This document shows positions 38,498 through 50,544 of a stretch of DNA of 64,000 nt, one piece after another (position 1 is the stretch's first letter; each line of letters opens with the position of its first letter). The position numbers and the translations under genes are program-made. Origin of the DNA: Corticium candelabrum (lineage: Eukaryota; Porifera; Homoscleromorpha; Homosclerophorida; Plakinidae); assembly GCF_963422355.1 (NCBI RefSeq), contig NC_085092.1, positions 408,501-472,500 of the forward strand. Direction: 5' to 3'. The notes under the pieces are model-generated. The model saw nothing but the letters and a program-made list of their open reading frames with translations, was not told the DNA's origin and did not search any database.

Positions 38498-41400
38498 CTA
38501 CTCCTTCATCAGTTTAGTTCTCCTTTTAGTAACAACGTTCTTTTTGTAGACCTCAATCTTTTCCTCATATTCTTTCCTGTCTCGTGTTGCTCTCAATTGA
38601 AATGGCTACACCAGAGTATAGTACAATGAGATATTACTAGCATGTAACATTGTTTCTGAAAGTCATACTTTTCGTTCCTTTTCTGTCATGGTGATCCATT
38701 GATGTCTTGCCTCATGTGCTACGTCAACCATTGACTTTTCCTTGACAAAGTAAGCAAATTAAATGCCATTCAAATGCCTCATACTGTTTATATCTCGATC
38801 ACTTGCCAATCATGCATATGTGACAATACTAACTAATAAAAATAAGCAGGCCGGTGTAATGGGTTGCTTCTGCGTATAAATGTGAATGTGAAAATATGTA
38901 AATATTTGCATGAGGCAAACAGATTATTGTTTTTTAACTCTTGATTCACAGACTGAATGTGCACTGTACATAAATCTAGGTATACACTAATAATAAGCTG
39001 CTGCATGAACTACTAATATCAGGGATGGCCAACTGGCACTATGGTGCCACAGGTGGCACCAGAGGCTGGTCTTGCATGTGCACCAAGCAAGCAAAGATTT
39101 TTGGAAGACTTAAGCACTCAAGCAGACGGTGACGTCACAACTGTGACTAAACACAAGACATTATGATCGATTGTACCATGATCATACAGTCACTCACTGC
39201 ATACATACATACATGAGTATGTATGTATGTATGTATGTATGTATGTATGTATGTATGTATGTATGTATGTATGTGGCTCAATTGGTTAGAGTGTGCATTT
39301 GGAGATTGGCAACATCCGGGACCTTTGGGCCACATACATAAATTCCCTTGGGCAAGGAACTAACATACAATTGCCTCTCTCTCAGAGTGTCAGGTTCTGT
39401 CTACAGCAAGTACAGCAAGAGTGAAGTACATCATAGTGACTTCTGATAGTGACTTCTGCTACAGTAGTGTTAGAATAGTGATTACAGTATCGAACCTGGG
39501 CCTTAGGGGCTCTTGTATGTACGTATGTACAAAAAATGTATGTATGTATGTTTGTCATCAAGGTGGTCCTAAATTATGTTATAAAGATTCTATCAAGGCT
39601 AATATGAAATCTTGTGGGATTGACTTCCTGCATTTTGAGAAACTATCCAGTAATAGAGCAAACTGGAGATCTCTCTGCCATTCATCACTCCAACAGTTTG
39701 AAGAAAATCGTATTAGACATCTTCAAGCTCAACAATTGTTCCTACCAACAAGTCATTTGTTTGCCAATCTTGTGGCAAGGAATGCCGTTCAAAAGCAGGT
39801 GTTAAATCCCACCAGAGACACAGAGGACACTAAAGAGAGTCATCACCGTTATCAGTGGACATGCCATCATAATGTATGTATGTATGTATGTATGTATGTA
39901 TACCACATTTAGCATCTCGTATCAAAGCAATCCAGAGACAATGACTTCGCCGCATGTTTTCAACCACTTCTTCTAGCACATGAAAAGATTTTATGAAATT
40001 CTGGTTTCAATCAAACAGCGATTTGTATCAATTGGGTCTAATGACATTCACAGCAGAAAACTGGCTTCCAACAGAGCGCTTCTTATCGACTCTCCCACCA
40101 TTCTATAGAACACTAGTAAAAATCTGGAAAATTGTAGAAGGAGGGCGTCAAGTAGAACAGCCGTGTTCATATGAGGAGGCAATTCTGGAACCATTATGGG
40201 GAAACGCACTGATTAGAGACAAACATAATCGCCCCTTATATTTTCCATCCTTAGCAAGAGCCGGGTTCCACACAGTTAAAGATTTGCTACAGAAACCACC
40301 ACCACAACCTCATACCAGGTCAGCAATTCTACCCAATAGTACAAAAGGCAATTCCATAAAGTTGGAAGAACCTTGTACATGAGAAAACATGGAATGAAAA
40401 TACATGGACAGATCAGCTTAAACTATTTCTTCACAGTGGCAAACCACTTTCCATTGAAATGGCTACAACAAAACATGTTTATCAACAACTACGAGACAAA
40501 CTTATTGAATCACCAATGTGCTATGAACATTGGCATAGACAATTTGCAGCAAATAGCCAGAAGTGGAAAACGATTTGGCATATTCCATTAGACTGCGCAA
40601 TTAAGCCTGTTCAGAGAAATTTTCTATGGAAGTTCTTCCATAGAGTACTTTGTACAAGAGATAACTACTTAGCAAACAGAGTTTGGATGACATATGTCCT
40701 TCATGCAAAACATGCTCAGATCCCTTTGAGCATGGAGTGTCGTACATGGAAGTTATTACTAACAAAGCAAAAAATTTGCTTCAACAAATGGATATTAAGG
40801 TACAGGCACAGATGGAAAGATGCAATCTTTTAGAGGCTTTTGCTTTGGTTGACGGTGGTTTAAAGAATTTCCTGAGCATACTGGTGACAACATACTGGAC
40901 AAAACAAGAAAAGATGCCATTAAAGGCTCTTGCAGCAGCCGTCAAGTCATTTCAGACTCTACATAAAGACAGCACAGTACAGCAAACGCTACACTGATCT
41001 TTTTCATTTCAATTTTTACTGGAAACCATTCGCAAAAATAGAAAATGAACAGTTAGTTACTCATAAATGATACAATGAGAAGTAATTTGATAGTGTTTTT
41101 ATAATCAATTGTGTCTGTAACTGGGTCTTATGGATCTGTTGTAAATAAAACAGAAAAAATGAGTGTGCAGTTGGAGATTGACTACATCCGGGACCTTTGG
41201 GTCAGAGTTCAAGTGCGGGTGGGCCACATACATAAATTCCCTTGGGCAAGGAACTAACATACAATTGCCAAGAAGAAGAAGTGACATATAGACAGTGACT
41301 GATGATAGCGTTGTAGCGTTGTAGCGTTGTAGCGTTGTAGCGTTGTAGCGTCATAGCATTGTAGTAACCTGGGCCCTAAGGGTCCTTGTAACAAAAAAAA

Positions 41401-44400
41401 AAAAAAAAAAAATTATGTATCGTGAGGCCATTGTGGCTGCCACTTTTGACGTGAAGCTCCACCGACCATTCAATGTTCTGTGATTAGAACCACTGTTCAA
41501 GCTCTTCTTTGCTTTCAGTGGTCACTACTAACCTTTGTGGCAGGGTTTCTACACCATCCTCTTTCAGTCTGAGTAGTGTGTGAGGAACAGGTCTCAACTA
41601 AGGATGTCATTACAAGCCTGACAAGCAAAGTAGAGGAGAGACAAGTAATGTGCGTGACCCAAACAATGCGCCATTGTTTCCAAATCACGTTCAGATCAGA
41701 AACCGCAAAAGACCTAATTTTGAGTAATGGATTAGACATTGGTGGACAGCATTATCAATGTACCTCACTATCCAGAATTCAACCAAACAATCCACCAGCA
41801 TTGGTAACGTGTAAACTTCCCTATGAAATGCCGGATTCCACTATCAAAAGTGTACTCAGTCGATATGGACAGGTTATGAAGGTACACACAAGATGTTACT
41901 CATTTGCACCTTCCATTGAAACAGATGTGTGAGTTGTAAACCCAGAAGGTACACTTCCAACATCTTACCAAGTTGGAAGATACCTTATAAGATTCTATGT
42001 ACGATATGCCGGGTAACCTACTAAATGTTACAGGTGTAATTCCTCTACCCATTACATCAAAGATTGTCCTCATCCACCTACCTTTTAAACTTGTTATAAG
42101 AGTGGAAAAGAGGGGCACATATATCTTACATGTGCAAACAATGCCAACATTGATTTAGGAATCACTAACAATCAGCATCTTGTTACCATAGAATCTTCAA
42201 CACCTGTCAATCCACATGTTTCTGACAACTCACAAGCAGAAGATGATAACACCTGGACCACAGATGGCCGGTCATGGATGGATGACGCAATTTACTCTGA
42301 TATCACAGAATCAGCACATAACATGTAACACGGATAATGACAGTACATGAAGGAATACAACTTCAGAGTGGAGACAATATCAGCACAAGGAAGAGAGGCG
42401 AAAGTCAAACTGAACAGACAAATCTCTGTACAGCACCAGAATCTCCAGATAAACAAAGACAGAAGACAAAGAAGAAAAAAACTACAACAACAACAAATGG
42501 AAGAACAAATGAGCAGCACAGTGAGTCGCAACAAATGACTGACACTACAGAGATCGAGCAGATCTCTGAGAGTGCGGTGACTGGAGACACTCAATCAAGT
42601 TGAGTTTAGGATAACCGTTTTGTGTTGATTATTTTTTCTTTCACGTACTTCTGATTCAAACCATAAATCACAATGACAGAGTTAAATAATATTGCACACA
42701 AAAATGTTCAAGGAATGACCAATCCCATTAAACAAATGCGAATCGCAGAATGGATGTCAAAACAACAGATAGATATTTTGTGTTTGCAGGAGACATATAC
42801 CATACCAAACAATAGTAATTGGCAATCAGAATTTTCACAGCACACCACTTTTTATGTATACAGCAATCATTCTTGTGGTATCTCTGTAATTATAAACAAC
42901 AACTGCAGCTGGGATGTCGATGCCTAGCCACAGACACAAATGGCAGGTAGCTTTTGCTCAGACTCGCTTATGGTAAGACAGAATTTGATCTGTTGACCAT
43001 ATATGCTTCAAACATTCCAATGAACTGCAGAGATTTCTCTAATGAGGTCAGTGGGCTGATGACTTCGGAAAAAACTGTATTGTTTGCGGAGACTTCAACT
43101 GTGTCATTAGTCCAAGCAAAAATCGAAAATCAAAATCTTGGCTAAATCTGAGATCAAGTAACACAAAAGCTTTACAGCACGTCGTTGCAAAACTCGATCT
43201 CATAGATATTTATAAGAAACAACACCTGGACACCCCGAGATACACCTGGACGAGAGCTCATAGCAAAGCTGCTGCATGTCTAGATATGTTCTTGGTTTCA
43301 TCAACTCTATAGGCATATCTTAAAGTACTTCAGTACTTAGCTCTGCATTTAGTGATCATTTTTAAGTGTCAATGAGAATCAGTGTACAAATGGTGAAATC
43401 ATATGGTCGTGGATGTTGAAACTTCAATTCAACACTTTTAAGAGAAAATCATTCAGACAAAGCATAGTGGACTTCTGGTCTCACTGGAAATACCAGAAAG
43501 AACGATTTTCTTCCTTAAGTGAGTGGTGGGATGCTGGCAAAGCAAAAATTAAAGATATTTCTCAACATTATGGCAAAAGACGTCAGTGGCAGATTCTCAA
43601 AATTAAAGCAGGACTTGAATGATCCAAGGAACGTGCCCAGGAAGAATTATAATTAGGTAACACGTCTGCCATAGCCAAAATAGATTTCTTTAGAGAACAC
43701 ATACAACAATATAAAAGAGAAAACATATGAGGTGCTCAAATACGCAGTAGAGCTCAATGGGTGGATTCAGGAGAGACATCGAAAAAGATCTTTGCAACTT
43801 CCGAGAAAATTAAAGGAGAGAAAACTACATTTCTCACCTAACACATGATGGAGTAGAAGTTTCAGACCAACCCAACATTCTACAGGTTGTACATGATTGC
43901 GACAGTAATCTATACCAAGAGAAGACAATTAGCAATGAAGCTTGTGAACATATGGTCTCAGCAATCGACCGTCAACTATCGGCATCAGACAGAGATAATT
44001 GTGACTGTCCGTTTCAGATCTAGGAACTAACTGCTGCTCTCAAGGAGATGAAAACAAACAAATCTCCAGGTCTAGCAGTCTGACTACACAATTTTATTGG
44101 TCTTTCTGGTCTTTACTGTCACAAGACTTCTTTCATGTCGTCACTGAAATCTATGAGTCCAGACGAATGTCTTTGTCTATGAGAAGGGAAATCATTAGAC
44201 TCATTCCAAAGCAAGGAGACATCAGCAAGTTAACCAACTGGCGACCGATCAGTCCTCTCAACGTCAATTACAAACTAATAGCAAAAGTTTTGGCTAACAG
44301 ACTGAAAAAGGTACTGGAACAGGTTATTCATCCATACTTGGTGGAGTATACATGACAATTGTGCCACTGTGCGAGATGTCATTCATTTTTGCGAGAAGAC

Positions 44401-44501
44401 AAGCCAAGACGCAGCAATAATTGCGGAGCGTAGCAAGGCTTCTAATCCAAGTCGCATAACAGAAAGGGGCATGGTCCTATATGGCAATCCATCGAGCTCT
44501 C

Positions 44502-44566
<65 letters not shown>

Positions 44567-47500
44567 GTACACACGAACCTCAAATTTCTCCTCTCCACGA
44601 CCACATTTCATTATAAGACCTACTACAAAAAATCCTTCTCGTGTTCAACTACAGATCAGTATAGGAACGATACGTGCAAGTGACCAAAACGACAAAGAAA
44701 AAGCCTCATTGCCCCATCCTTTTGTGTTGTAGCTAGGGATTGTGTGTACTTGACAACCAAGAAACATCTACATTAGCTGAATGCCACCTACAGTCAACTA
44801 TTCACACGTCCCATATTACGATCAATCCTTTACTACATTGTGCTGCATCTAACACTGTTGATAGTTAATGTTTGCTGATATCAATTTCTATGTCAGTAAA
44901 TACCATACCACTGTCGTTACAACGGAACTGAGTGCATACCTAGACTGTACATTTCAATTGTCTTGATCACGATCGCAAAACAACGACTACCTATACCAGG
45001 CTTATAAACGTAATCTAAACTACTAGGAAGTTTGCATGTTTACTTCCATGACAGCTAGGGTTTCAACAAATACGTATTGTCTAGCTAGGACGCGGTGTTT
45101 CAGTACACAATCAAAAAACTCTGTTGGACGTGTTACTCACCAATGCGACAACTAGTATCTCTAGACCAAATGAAAGCTTTTGATTGTGTCAGTTGGAAAT
45201 ACCTTGCAAAAAGATTATCAAACTTTGGTTTTCGCGAAACCTTTTGTAGTTGAATAAAAATCCTGTATGACAATATTGGTAGCCACATTATTGTTAATGG
45301 GTGGTTGACTAGTCGTATTAAGCTGGGAAGAGGAGTTCGTCAAAGGTGTGACCTATCTCCAATGTTATATGTTCTGAGTTTGGAACCTCTGGAGGCTGCT
45401 TTTCGACAAAACCCTTCCATGCGAGGGTGTCCAACCTTTAGTGATGCAGATCATGAGACAATAAATTTAACTTGTTATGCGGCCGATATGACATTGTTTG
45501 TCTGCGATGACGTATGCTTTGGTGAATTAGACAAACAGTTGTCACTTTATGAAGAAGCTAGTGGGGCCAAGCTCAATCTGCTTAAATCTGTTGGATTATG
45601 GCTTGGGCAATGGAATAACAGAACGGACAGTCCATTAAAAATCAAATAGCAAACTTCTGAACTAAAGATTTTAGGTCTGTTCTACTGTCCGTCTTACTAC
45701 GACTCAGTGAGAAAAAACTGGTCAGTTGCAATCCAGGACTATGTCCCCAATACAGAGGTCTTGTCTCGTTGCAACATCAGTGGCATGGATGTCTTTACAA
45801 TAATACAATTAAGGTGAGCTGGTCATGTATCACGTATGTCGAAGGAAAGAATTCCCATACAGCTCCTATTTGGTCAGTTGAATTTGGGGCAATGGCATCA
45901 AGGGGGTCTTAAAATGAGGTTCAAGGATGCTCTGAAACGAAACCTCAAAGCAAATGGACTTGATTATCTTCAATTTGAGAGACTAGATCGTACGCAATGG
46001 AGATATCTGTGGCACTCCTCTTTGAAATATTTTGAGGACAATCGCATCAAGAACTTAGAGCAAAAACATAAACGTAGAAAGGAATGTGTTATTCCAACTG
46101 GTGACAGTTTTACTTGTCCATCATGTAAAAAGAAATGCAGATCAAAAACAGGTTTAGTATCTCATCAAAGACATGCAGGGCACTGACAGGTCATCACCGA
46201 TACGGTGGACTCACCATCATCATGTCTGTATGTACGTGTGTATGTACTATGTAGTTAGGTAAGTAGCCTCAAAGCAGTCTAGCGTGGACATGTCATTTCT
46301 GTTGGCACTAGGATGTGTTCCTCGTGCCACACCAAGGCACCAGCAACTTGGCCACCCCTGACTATGAGCAATCAATCTCTTGCAATTGATGTTTCTGTAC
46401 TAGGTTAGCCAAAGTCCAATGAACAATGATAATATGGTCATAATGTTAAATCAAAACAAGTCTACTATCACGTTCTCATGCATCATCCTTAGTTATCACC
46501 TCACATGTAAGACAACTAAAGAGTAAAGGCTACACACACTCAACAGTATATAAACTATACAGTTGATATTCCGCCAATATGATATTACCTCTTTGCTAAT
46601 AGCTCCTGTTTCCATTTGATGGGCAAGAAACAGAGCAAATGCTGGCTTTGGCTTTTCAATTGCAACAGGAGCCTGTAGAAAAAAGGATAATTAAGCTACA
46701 ATCGACTAAGATTGATTCAACACAGTGTAAACCGCAGAATTGATTCCATGAAGAATTTGAAAGTCCCTCATCTCCTCTCGGTAACGAATTACAGCAGCAG
46801 CTGCTTTGTCTTGATAAGGCTACAACAAATACACATTAATTAATTTTAATATTTAGTAAACAAACAGACAAAATTTCTTGATATTACTTGTTTCTCAATC
46901 TCAGTCATCTCTCTCCATTTCTGAGCGGCTTCAACCATCATTGTTGGACCAAATGTCTACAAAATAAATATGAATATGTAAGACATACATTAACATATGT
47001 GCTGCTTACACTTGAGTTACTAATAATAGCATAGTCCTTCACAAACCAGTTGAAGGCACCACTTGCCTTTTTAGGTGGATTCAGAGCTCGATACTGGAAC
47101 AGATGCATAAACTAAATTTAGTCTGACACATGCTACAACACAGACAGACTTGAAATAGAAAAGTTAAGACATGACACAATGACAGACCAAGATATAGTAA
47201 TTGGTCATAGCGTGATAACGTACTTGTGCTCTTTTCTTCTTTTGTACTGCTTCTTCTTTGTGCTTTGCCTTAAATTCAGCAAGTTTAGCTTTTTCTTCAT
47301 CTGACAGAGAGCTGTAGTATTTCGTCGATTCTATTCTAAACTCTTGCATCTCAGCTTGGTATCGAGCAATGTATGCCTGAACAGACGAGTAAACAACATA
47401 CAAGATATCGACACACAATTATTAAAATAGTAAATAATTGCACCTCTTTCATGGCATTACTTAATTTGTGGTATTCTTCACTGACTTTCTTCACTACTTC

Positions 47501-48445
47501 TTTCATTGAAAGACCTAAGTTCAAGTAGATATGCCAATGTGCCACGACACCAGCTCACCATAACAGCAACATTATTTCATGTTCATGTTATCATACATTG
47601 TTTTCACAAGGTACTTTGGCCACACAACAGTGTGGAGCTACAGTAGGATGCCAAGTAACACCACTTATTCATATCATAATATGATAGCCCATCCATTATC
47701 ATGTATAGATTATGTGGCTCCTGCATACATAGGTACTATGAATAAAAAAGAAACTAGCAAACTAATAACTTGATCAAAAGAAAAATTGTACTAACACACA
47801 TGATAATCACAGTTCCACTGCATACACTGTGATTTAATAATGAATATGCTAAAGCTGGATTTCTACTAAAACATCATACTGTAACATATTGTACACACAA
47901 TCATCACACACAATCTTCAAAAGAGCTTACGCGCATGCCTACATCCCTACACCAGATTATAATGCAAAGTAACTCAAATAGGTATTCTAGATATAGAAAC
48001 TTTCATTCCTACACGTCTCAACAAAGATTAACTAATCATTAAGTCATCTCTCATATGAGCAATTTGAAATAACATCTCTACACATCATGCTCCAGTGCAG
48101 TACAGCATATACATACTGTAGTTGTGACCAACCAAAGATACATTGGTTGCAACACAAGGATCAATTATGGACACAGTAACTTCTGGTTGTTTCAAATGCA
48201 AGTTCCACAGTCGTGTCTTAATTATCTCATTTAATGGAACAGGGCAGTGCTCAACCTTTCAGCCTGCATGGGTCTAGCCTAGGAATTTGAGTACATTCAA
48301 CTAGTCATCAATTTTAGTAAGACAACTCTTAAACTGATAATTGAGATTTATTTAATTAGCATAATCAGAGATATCTCAATGCTTACCTGGTTCCTCATCT
48401 TGTATTCTTGATCGTATTTCTTCCAAAAACATCAAGAAAGGAGTC
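38498..48445 (-). CDS. HMG-box protein with three boxes, distal tandem copy (5' end not found)
   Basis: Nine exons join in phase: 48445-48387, 47514-47444, 47376-47224, 47093-47010, 46956-46888, 46819-46733, 46672-46589, 38740-38669, 38605-38498. Box 1 runs from TPFLMFLEEIRSRIQ to a basic helix (AEFKAKHKEEAVQKKKRAQ). Box 2 starts PPKKASGAFNWFVKDYA with AAQKWREMTEIEKQ. Box 3 is complete (KPKPAFALFLAHQ, ARHQWITMTEKERK, YEEKIEVYKKN). Exon lengths 59, 71, 153 and 87, and all intron phases, equal those of the neighbouring paralogue; other exons differ by a few codons. The first exon here begins in the same phase as the paralogue's third, so one or two upstream exons (presequence and RPKKPM) are missing; I could not find them between 48446 and 49456. 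The exon 46672-46589 is separated from the next by 7.8 kb of retrotransposons. Confidence 0.75.
39217..39273. repeat. (ATGT)n microsatellite
   Basis: A run of ATGT units directly before the tRNA-like SINE. Similar short (TATG) runs follow the LINE 3' pieces at 39871-39901 and 46223-46250, so this repeat is likely the tail of one LINE family. Confidence 0.85.
39273..39525 (+). mobile_element. tRNA-derived SINE, copy 1
   Basis: Starts GTGGCTCAATTGGTTAGAG, which fits a polymerase III A box (TGGCTCAATTGG). The body then shares TTGGAGATTG, CATCCGGGACCTTTGGG, CACATACATAAATTCCCTTG and CCTGGGCC-TAAGGG-CTTGTA with the copy at 41160-41411. The B-box stretch is deleted in this copy but present in the other. 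Not a functional tRNA: no cloverleaf can be folded. Confidence 0.6.
39540..39905 (+). mobile_element. LINE family B, 3' end fragment 1
   Basis: Encodes GGPKLCYKDSIKANMKSCGI and SLQQFEENRIRHLQ. It aligns with the piece at 45790-46190 (GGLKMRFKDALKRNLKANGL, SSLKYFEDNRIKNLE). This is the region after the reverse transcriptase in LINEs whose proteins end with R-x-AGHV-x-RM / KxRYKDxLKxNLK and a final zinc-finger-like Cys/His segment. Followed by (TATG)n. Heavily truncated. Confidence 0.55.
39940..41000 (+). mobile_element. LINE, Tx1/L1-like ORF2 C-terminal region (decayed)
   Basis: Frames at 39993-40382 and 40459-40997 carry LPPFYRTLVKIWKIV, EAILEPLWGNALIRDK, TIWHIPLDCAIKPVQRNFLW and a carboxy-terminal Cys motif (CPSCKTCSDPFEHGV). 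This fits the domain C-terminal to the reverse transcriptase of Tx1/L1-type non-LTR elements. Frames are broken by shifts, so it is inactive. It lacks the ORF1, endonuclease and polymerase parts. Confidence 0.6.
41160..41411 (+). mobile_element. tRNA-derived SINE, copy 2, with poly(A) tail
   Basis: Contains GAGTGTGCAGTTGGAGATTG, a B-box-like GAGTTCAAGTGCGGG, the CACATACATAAATTCCCTTG body shared with copy 1, a (GCGTTGTA)n minisatellite at 41308-41350 and CCTGGGCCCTAAGGGTCCTT before a poly(A) run at 41393-41411. The A box is truncated here. A poly(A) tail indicates retroposition. Confidence 0.65.
41500..45745 (+). mobile_element. LINE, Tx1/L1-like: ORF1, endonuclease and reverse transcriptase (decayed, interrupted)
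   Basis: In order: ORF1-like protein (41576-42320) with ITFRSETAKDLILSNGLDIG and zinc-knuckle stretches around 42030-42130 (CYRC-x-H-x-C); an AP-type endonuclease start (42673-42927, HKNVQGM and DILCLQETYT); reverse transcriptase blocks LIPKQGDISKLTNWRPISP (about 44200), DQMKAFDCVSWKYLAKR (about 45160) and RGVRQRCDLSPMLYVLSLE (about 45330). In the active-site block the expected Y-A-D-D reads YAADM. Many stops and frameshifts. The polymerase is split by an unrelated 0.7-kb insertion at 44423-45154. The end merges into a fragment of a different LINE at about 45745. Confidence 0.8.
44423..45154 (+). mobile_element. Dispersed repeat, copy 2, nested in the LINE reverse transcriptase
   Basis: Removing this stretch restores a continuous LINE reading frame: ...FCEKTSQDAAII joined to VSLDQMKAFD... 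The inserted DNA matches the reverse complement of 15180-15764. It also carries a (TA)n tract at 44503-44565 absent from that copy. No coding potential. It inserted after the LINE did. Confidence 0.78.
45745..46200 (+). mobile_element. LINE family B, 3' end fragment 2
   Basis: Encodes AGHVSRMSKERIPIQLLFGQ, then GGLKMRFKDALKRNLKANGL and a terminal Cys/His finger (CPSCKKKCRSKTGLVSHQRH). The order AGHV-x-RM, KxRFKDxLK, C2H2-like end is that of a common invertebrate LINE carboxy-terminus. Followed by a (TATG)-rich tail. Confidence 0.65.
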
Positions 48446-49456
48446 CTTGTAATCATAAATTGATGATTTTTTATTCACGTACGATAGCCTTACAAATCAC
48501 TTAAGACAAACTACAATAATGCTATGTATACCACATTGTATCTAAATTACCGGTACACCTCTGAAGGTATGTTCTAACAGTAATTAGTCAAATGGTCACT
48601 TGATGCTACGTAGACTTGTCACAACATCAAACTAGTTGTCAAGTTTACTTAACCATTAGAATATGCCCTTCACAGTTTTGGAGTGCTGTGAAACTGTGCA
48701 CATTCACCTACCGTAACAACTAATGGTAAGAAAATTGGTTAGACTCAAAGTTTCATCTGACCTACCTGCTGTTATCTTATAATTGGCAAATTCAAAGAAA
48801 AATTGCAACAAATTCCATACTGACATAATTCCAGTGTGCCCAACCTCTTCATTTGCAAGTCATGTTTACATTCCTGCACAGGTTTTACTTTAGAATGTAC
48901 GTATTATGAACTAGAAAAAACATTACATCTACACTACAGAAAAAGGCCATGTATTAGATTACTATGGACTACTACGTTTTGACATTTTTGAAGTCACCAA
49001 GTGAACTGGATATCTATGTGTGCATGCATACCGTAGAGTTGTAGAGTTTTGTGGTAATTAAGCTTCAAGTTGGTGACTAGTGTAGTTGAGTTGTGTTCAA
49101 GCTAGTACACTGACATTCAGAGCAAACTATGTTATAAAAGATATTGCAATGTTAATTAAAGAAAATTTTGAGATGAATCATTAGAAGACTTAGATACAAT
49201 CTATGCATATGCCGAGTGGTGTAGCTACGAGGGTTCAGTAAACTGAATCTAGAGTGTGATCTTTTCGTACTACCTGGCAATCTAAACTCTTGACCTATGT
49301 ACAGAATTACATTCATCACATCTGTTGCTACTTGTGGTGAACAGTGATCACCTATTTCCCAACCGTCACAACTTTGGAAGCCTGTATATCGTACGTCTAG
49401 AACACAAACATTCAAATATCCTTTCTGTGTACTGGACATTTCCTCCCGTAGACTAA
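48446..49456. other. Upstream flank of the distal HMG-box gene
   Basis: The missing 5' exons should lie here or further out, but no segment encoding an RPKKPM-type box start was found. Sequence is AT-rich and unique-looking. Confidence 0.35.
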
Positions 49457-50063
49457 AGACTGATTCACACTGACTACGCAACGTAACATAACGTAACATA
49501 AGGCAAATTTGCGTTATGCAAGATCATTCACACTGGCAAATTTTGTTGTCGTAACGTACCGTGTTGACTTCGTAACGTAACATAAGATGTGAGATGGATT
49601 CAGCTTTTCCCGGTTGACGTAGGCAATTATCCAATCATGGAGCAGTGCATGGGTGTCTCTTCTGAGCATGCGCATTTTACTGCTGTAAGATGGTACCGAT
49701 GAGCAATTTAATGACCTTGTACACAAGTATCCGTGTTTGTACAATGTGGTCAGTCATGCTCATTTCATTGATTAGAGTTTGGTATTCCCCTAGAGCCTGC
49801 CTGCACTGGAAACTCTATCTCATCCACATTTTCATTTCGTGCTTTGTCTCCGAGAAATAAGAAGAAGCAGTACGAAATGACGTTTCCTCTGCTTAAATGT
49901 GATAAAAGTTTCCATGCGTGACGCCATGTACAGGACGCTGAACATATAGGAGATCCATGTGAATGCTATCTAGATGGCATTTTACATTACGTTACGTTAC
50001 GTAGATCGCCCTACGTTGATAAAATACGTTACATTACATTACGTGCTCAGTGTGAATCAGCCT
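49457..50063. mobile_element. Harbinger-type MITE, 607 bp
   Basis: Ends are AGACTGATTCACACTGA (left) and the inverted AGGCTGATTCACACTGA (right), followed on both sides by arrays of GTAACGTAA-like words. TAA is duplicated at 49454-49456 and 50064-50066, the 3-bp TWA target of PIF/Harbinger elements. The interior has no transposase frame. Confidence 0.72.
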
Positions 50064-50544
50064 TAAGGGCCCAGATTGCATCTAAACTAGTGAGTTGTTA
50101 GCAGTTTTAGCACATTCAGTAGCTTGTTGGTTCAAGTTTATTAAATAAACAATTAATATTAATTTGAATTTTTCATAATTAATAACAGGCTATTCCAGTT
50201 ACTCCCCAGGCAAGGGGCCAAAAAAATGAATGACATTTTCTTGTTCACACAAGTTAGTATTATAAAGGGAAGAAAGCTATGGATTTATTTATTAATATCA
50301 GTAGCCTTAGATACCGGATTGCAAGTGCACATGCCTTTTTTATTCTGGAGTCCAGGGCACGCAAGGTAAAAGTATTCTAAGAGGGAGTCTGTGCCAAAGT
50401 TGTATTTTCTGATGGGGAGAGAAGATTGAAGAGTGTGATGTCATCGATACCTCTGCCTGGAGTGTAACTGAAACAGTCCAGATCTGACTACCATATGATT
50501 GGTGTTTTGTGAGATTAAATTTTTGTGATTTCCCACCTGCAGCC

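Larger units (their letters stand above)
39020..46360. mobile_element. hAT-like non-autonomous element, split by nested retrotransposons
   Basis: The left end reads CAGGGATGGCCAACTGGCAC and the inverted right end reads CAGGGGTGGCCAAG followed by GGTGCC and GTGGCAC words. CAGGG(G/A)TGGCCAA is a typical hAT terminus. The 8-bp flanks ACTAATAT (39012-39019) and ACTATGAG (46361-46368) agree at only five positions, so the target duplication is weak. All LINE and SINE pieces of this intron lie between the two ends. Confidence 0.5.

Noticed and set aside
39273-39350. A tRNA gene
   Set aside because: An A-box-like start is present but no cloverleaf or intact B box; a second diverged copy with a poly(A) tail shows it is a SINE.
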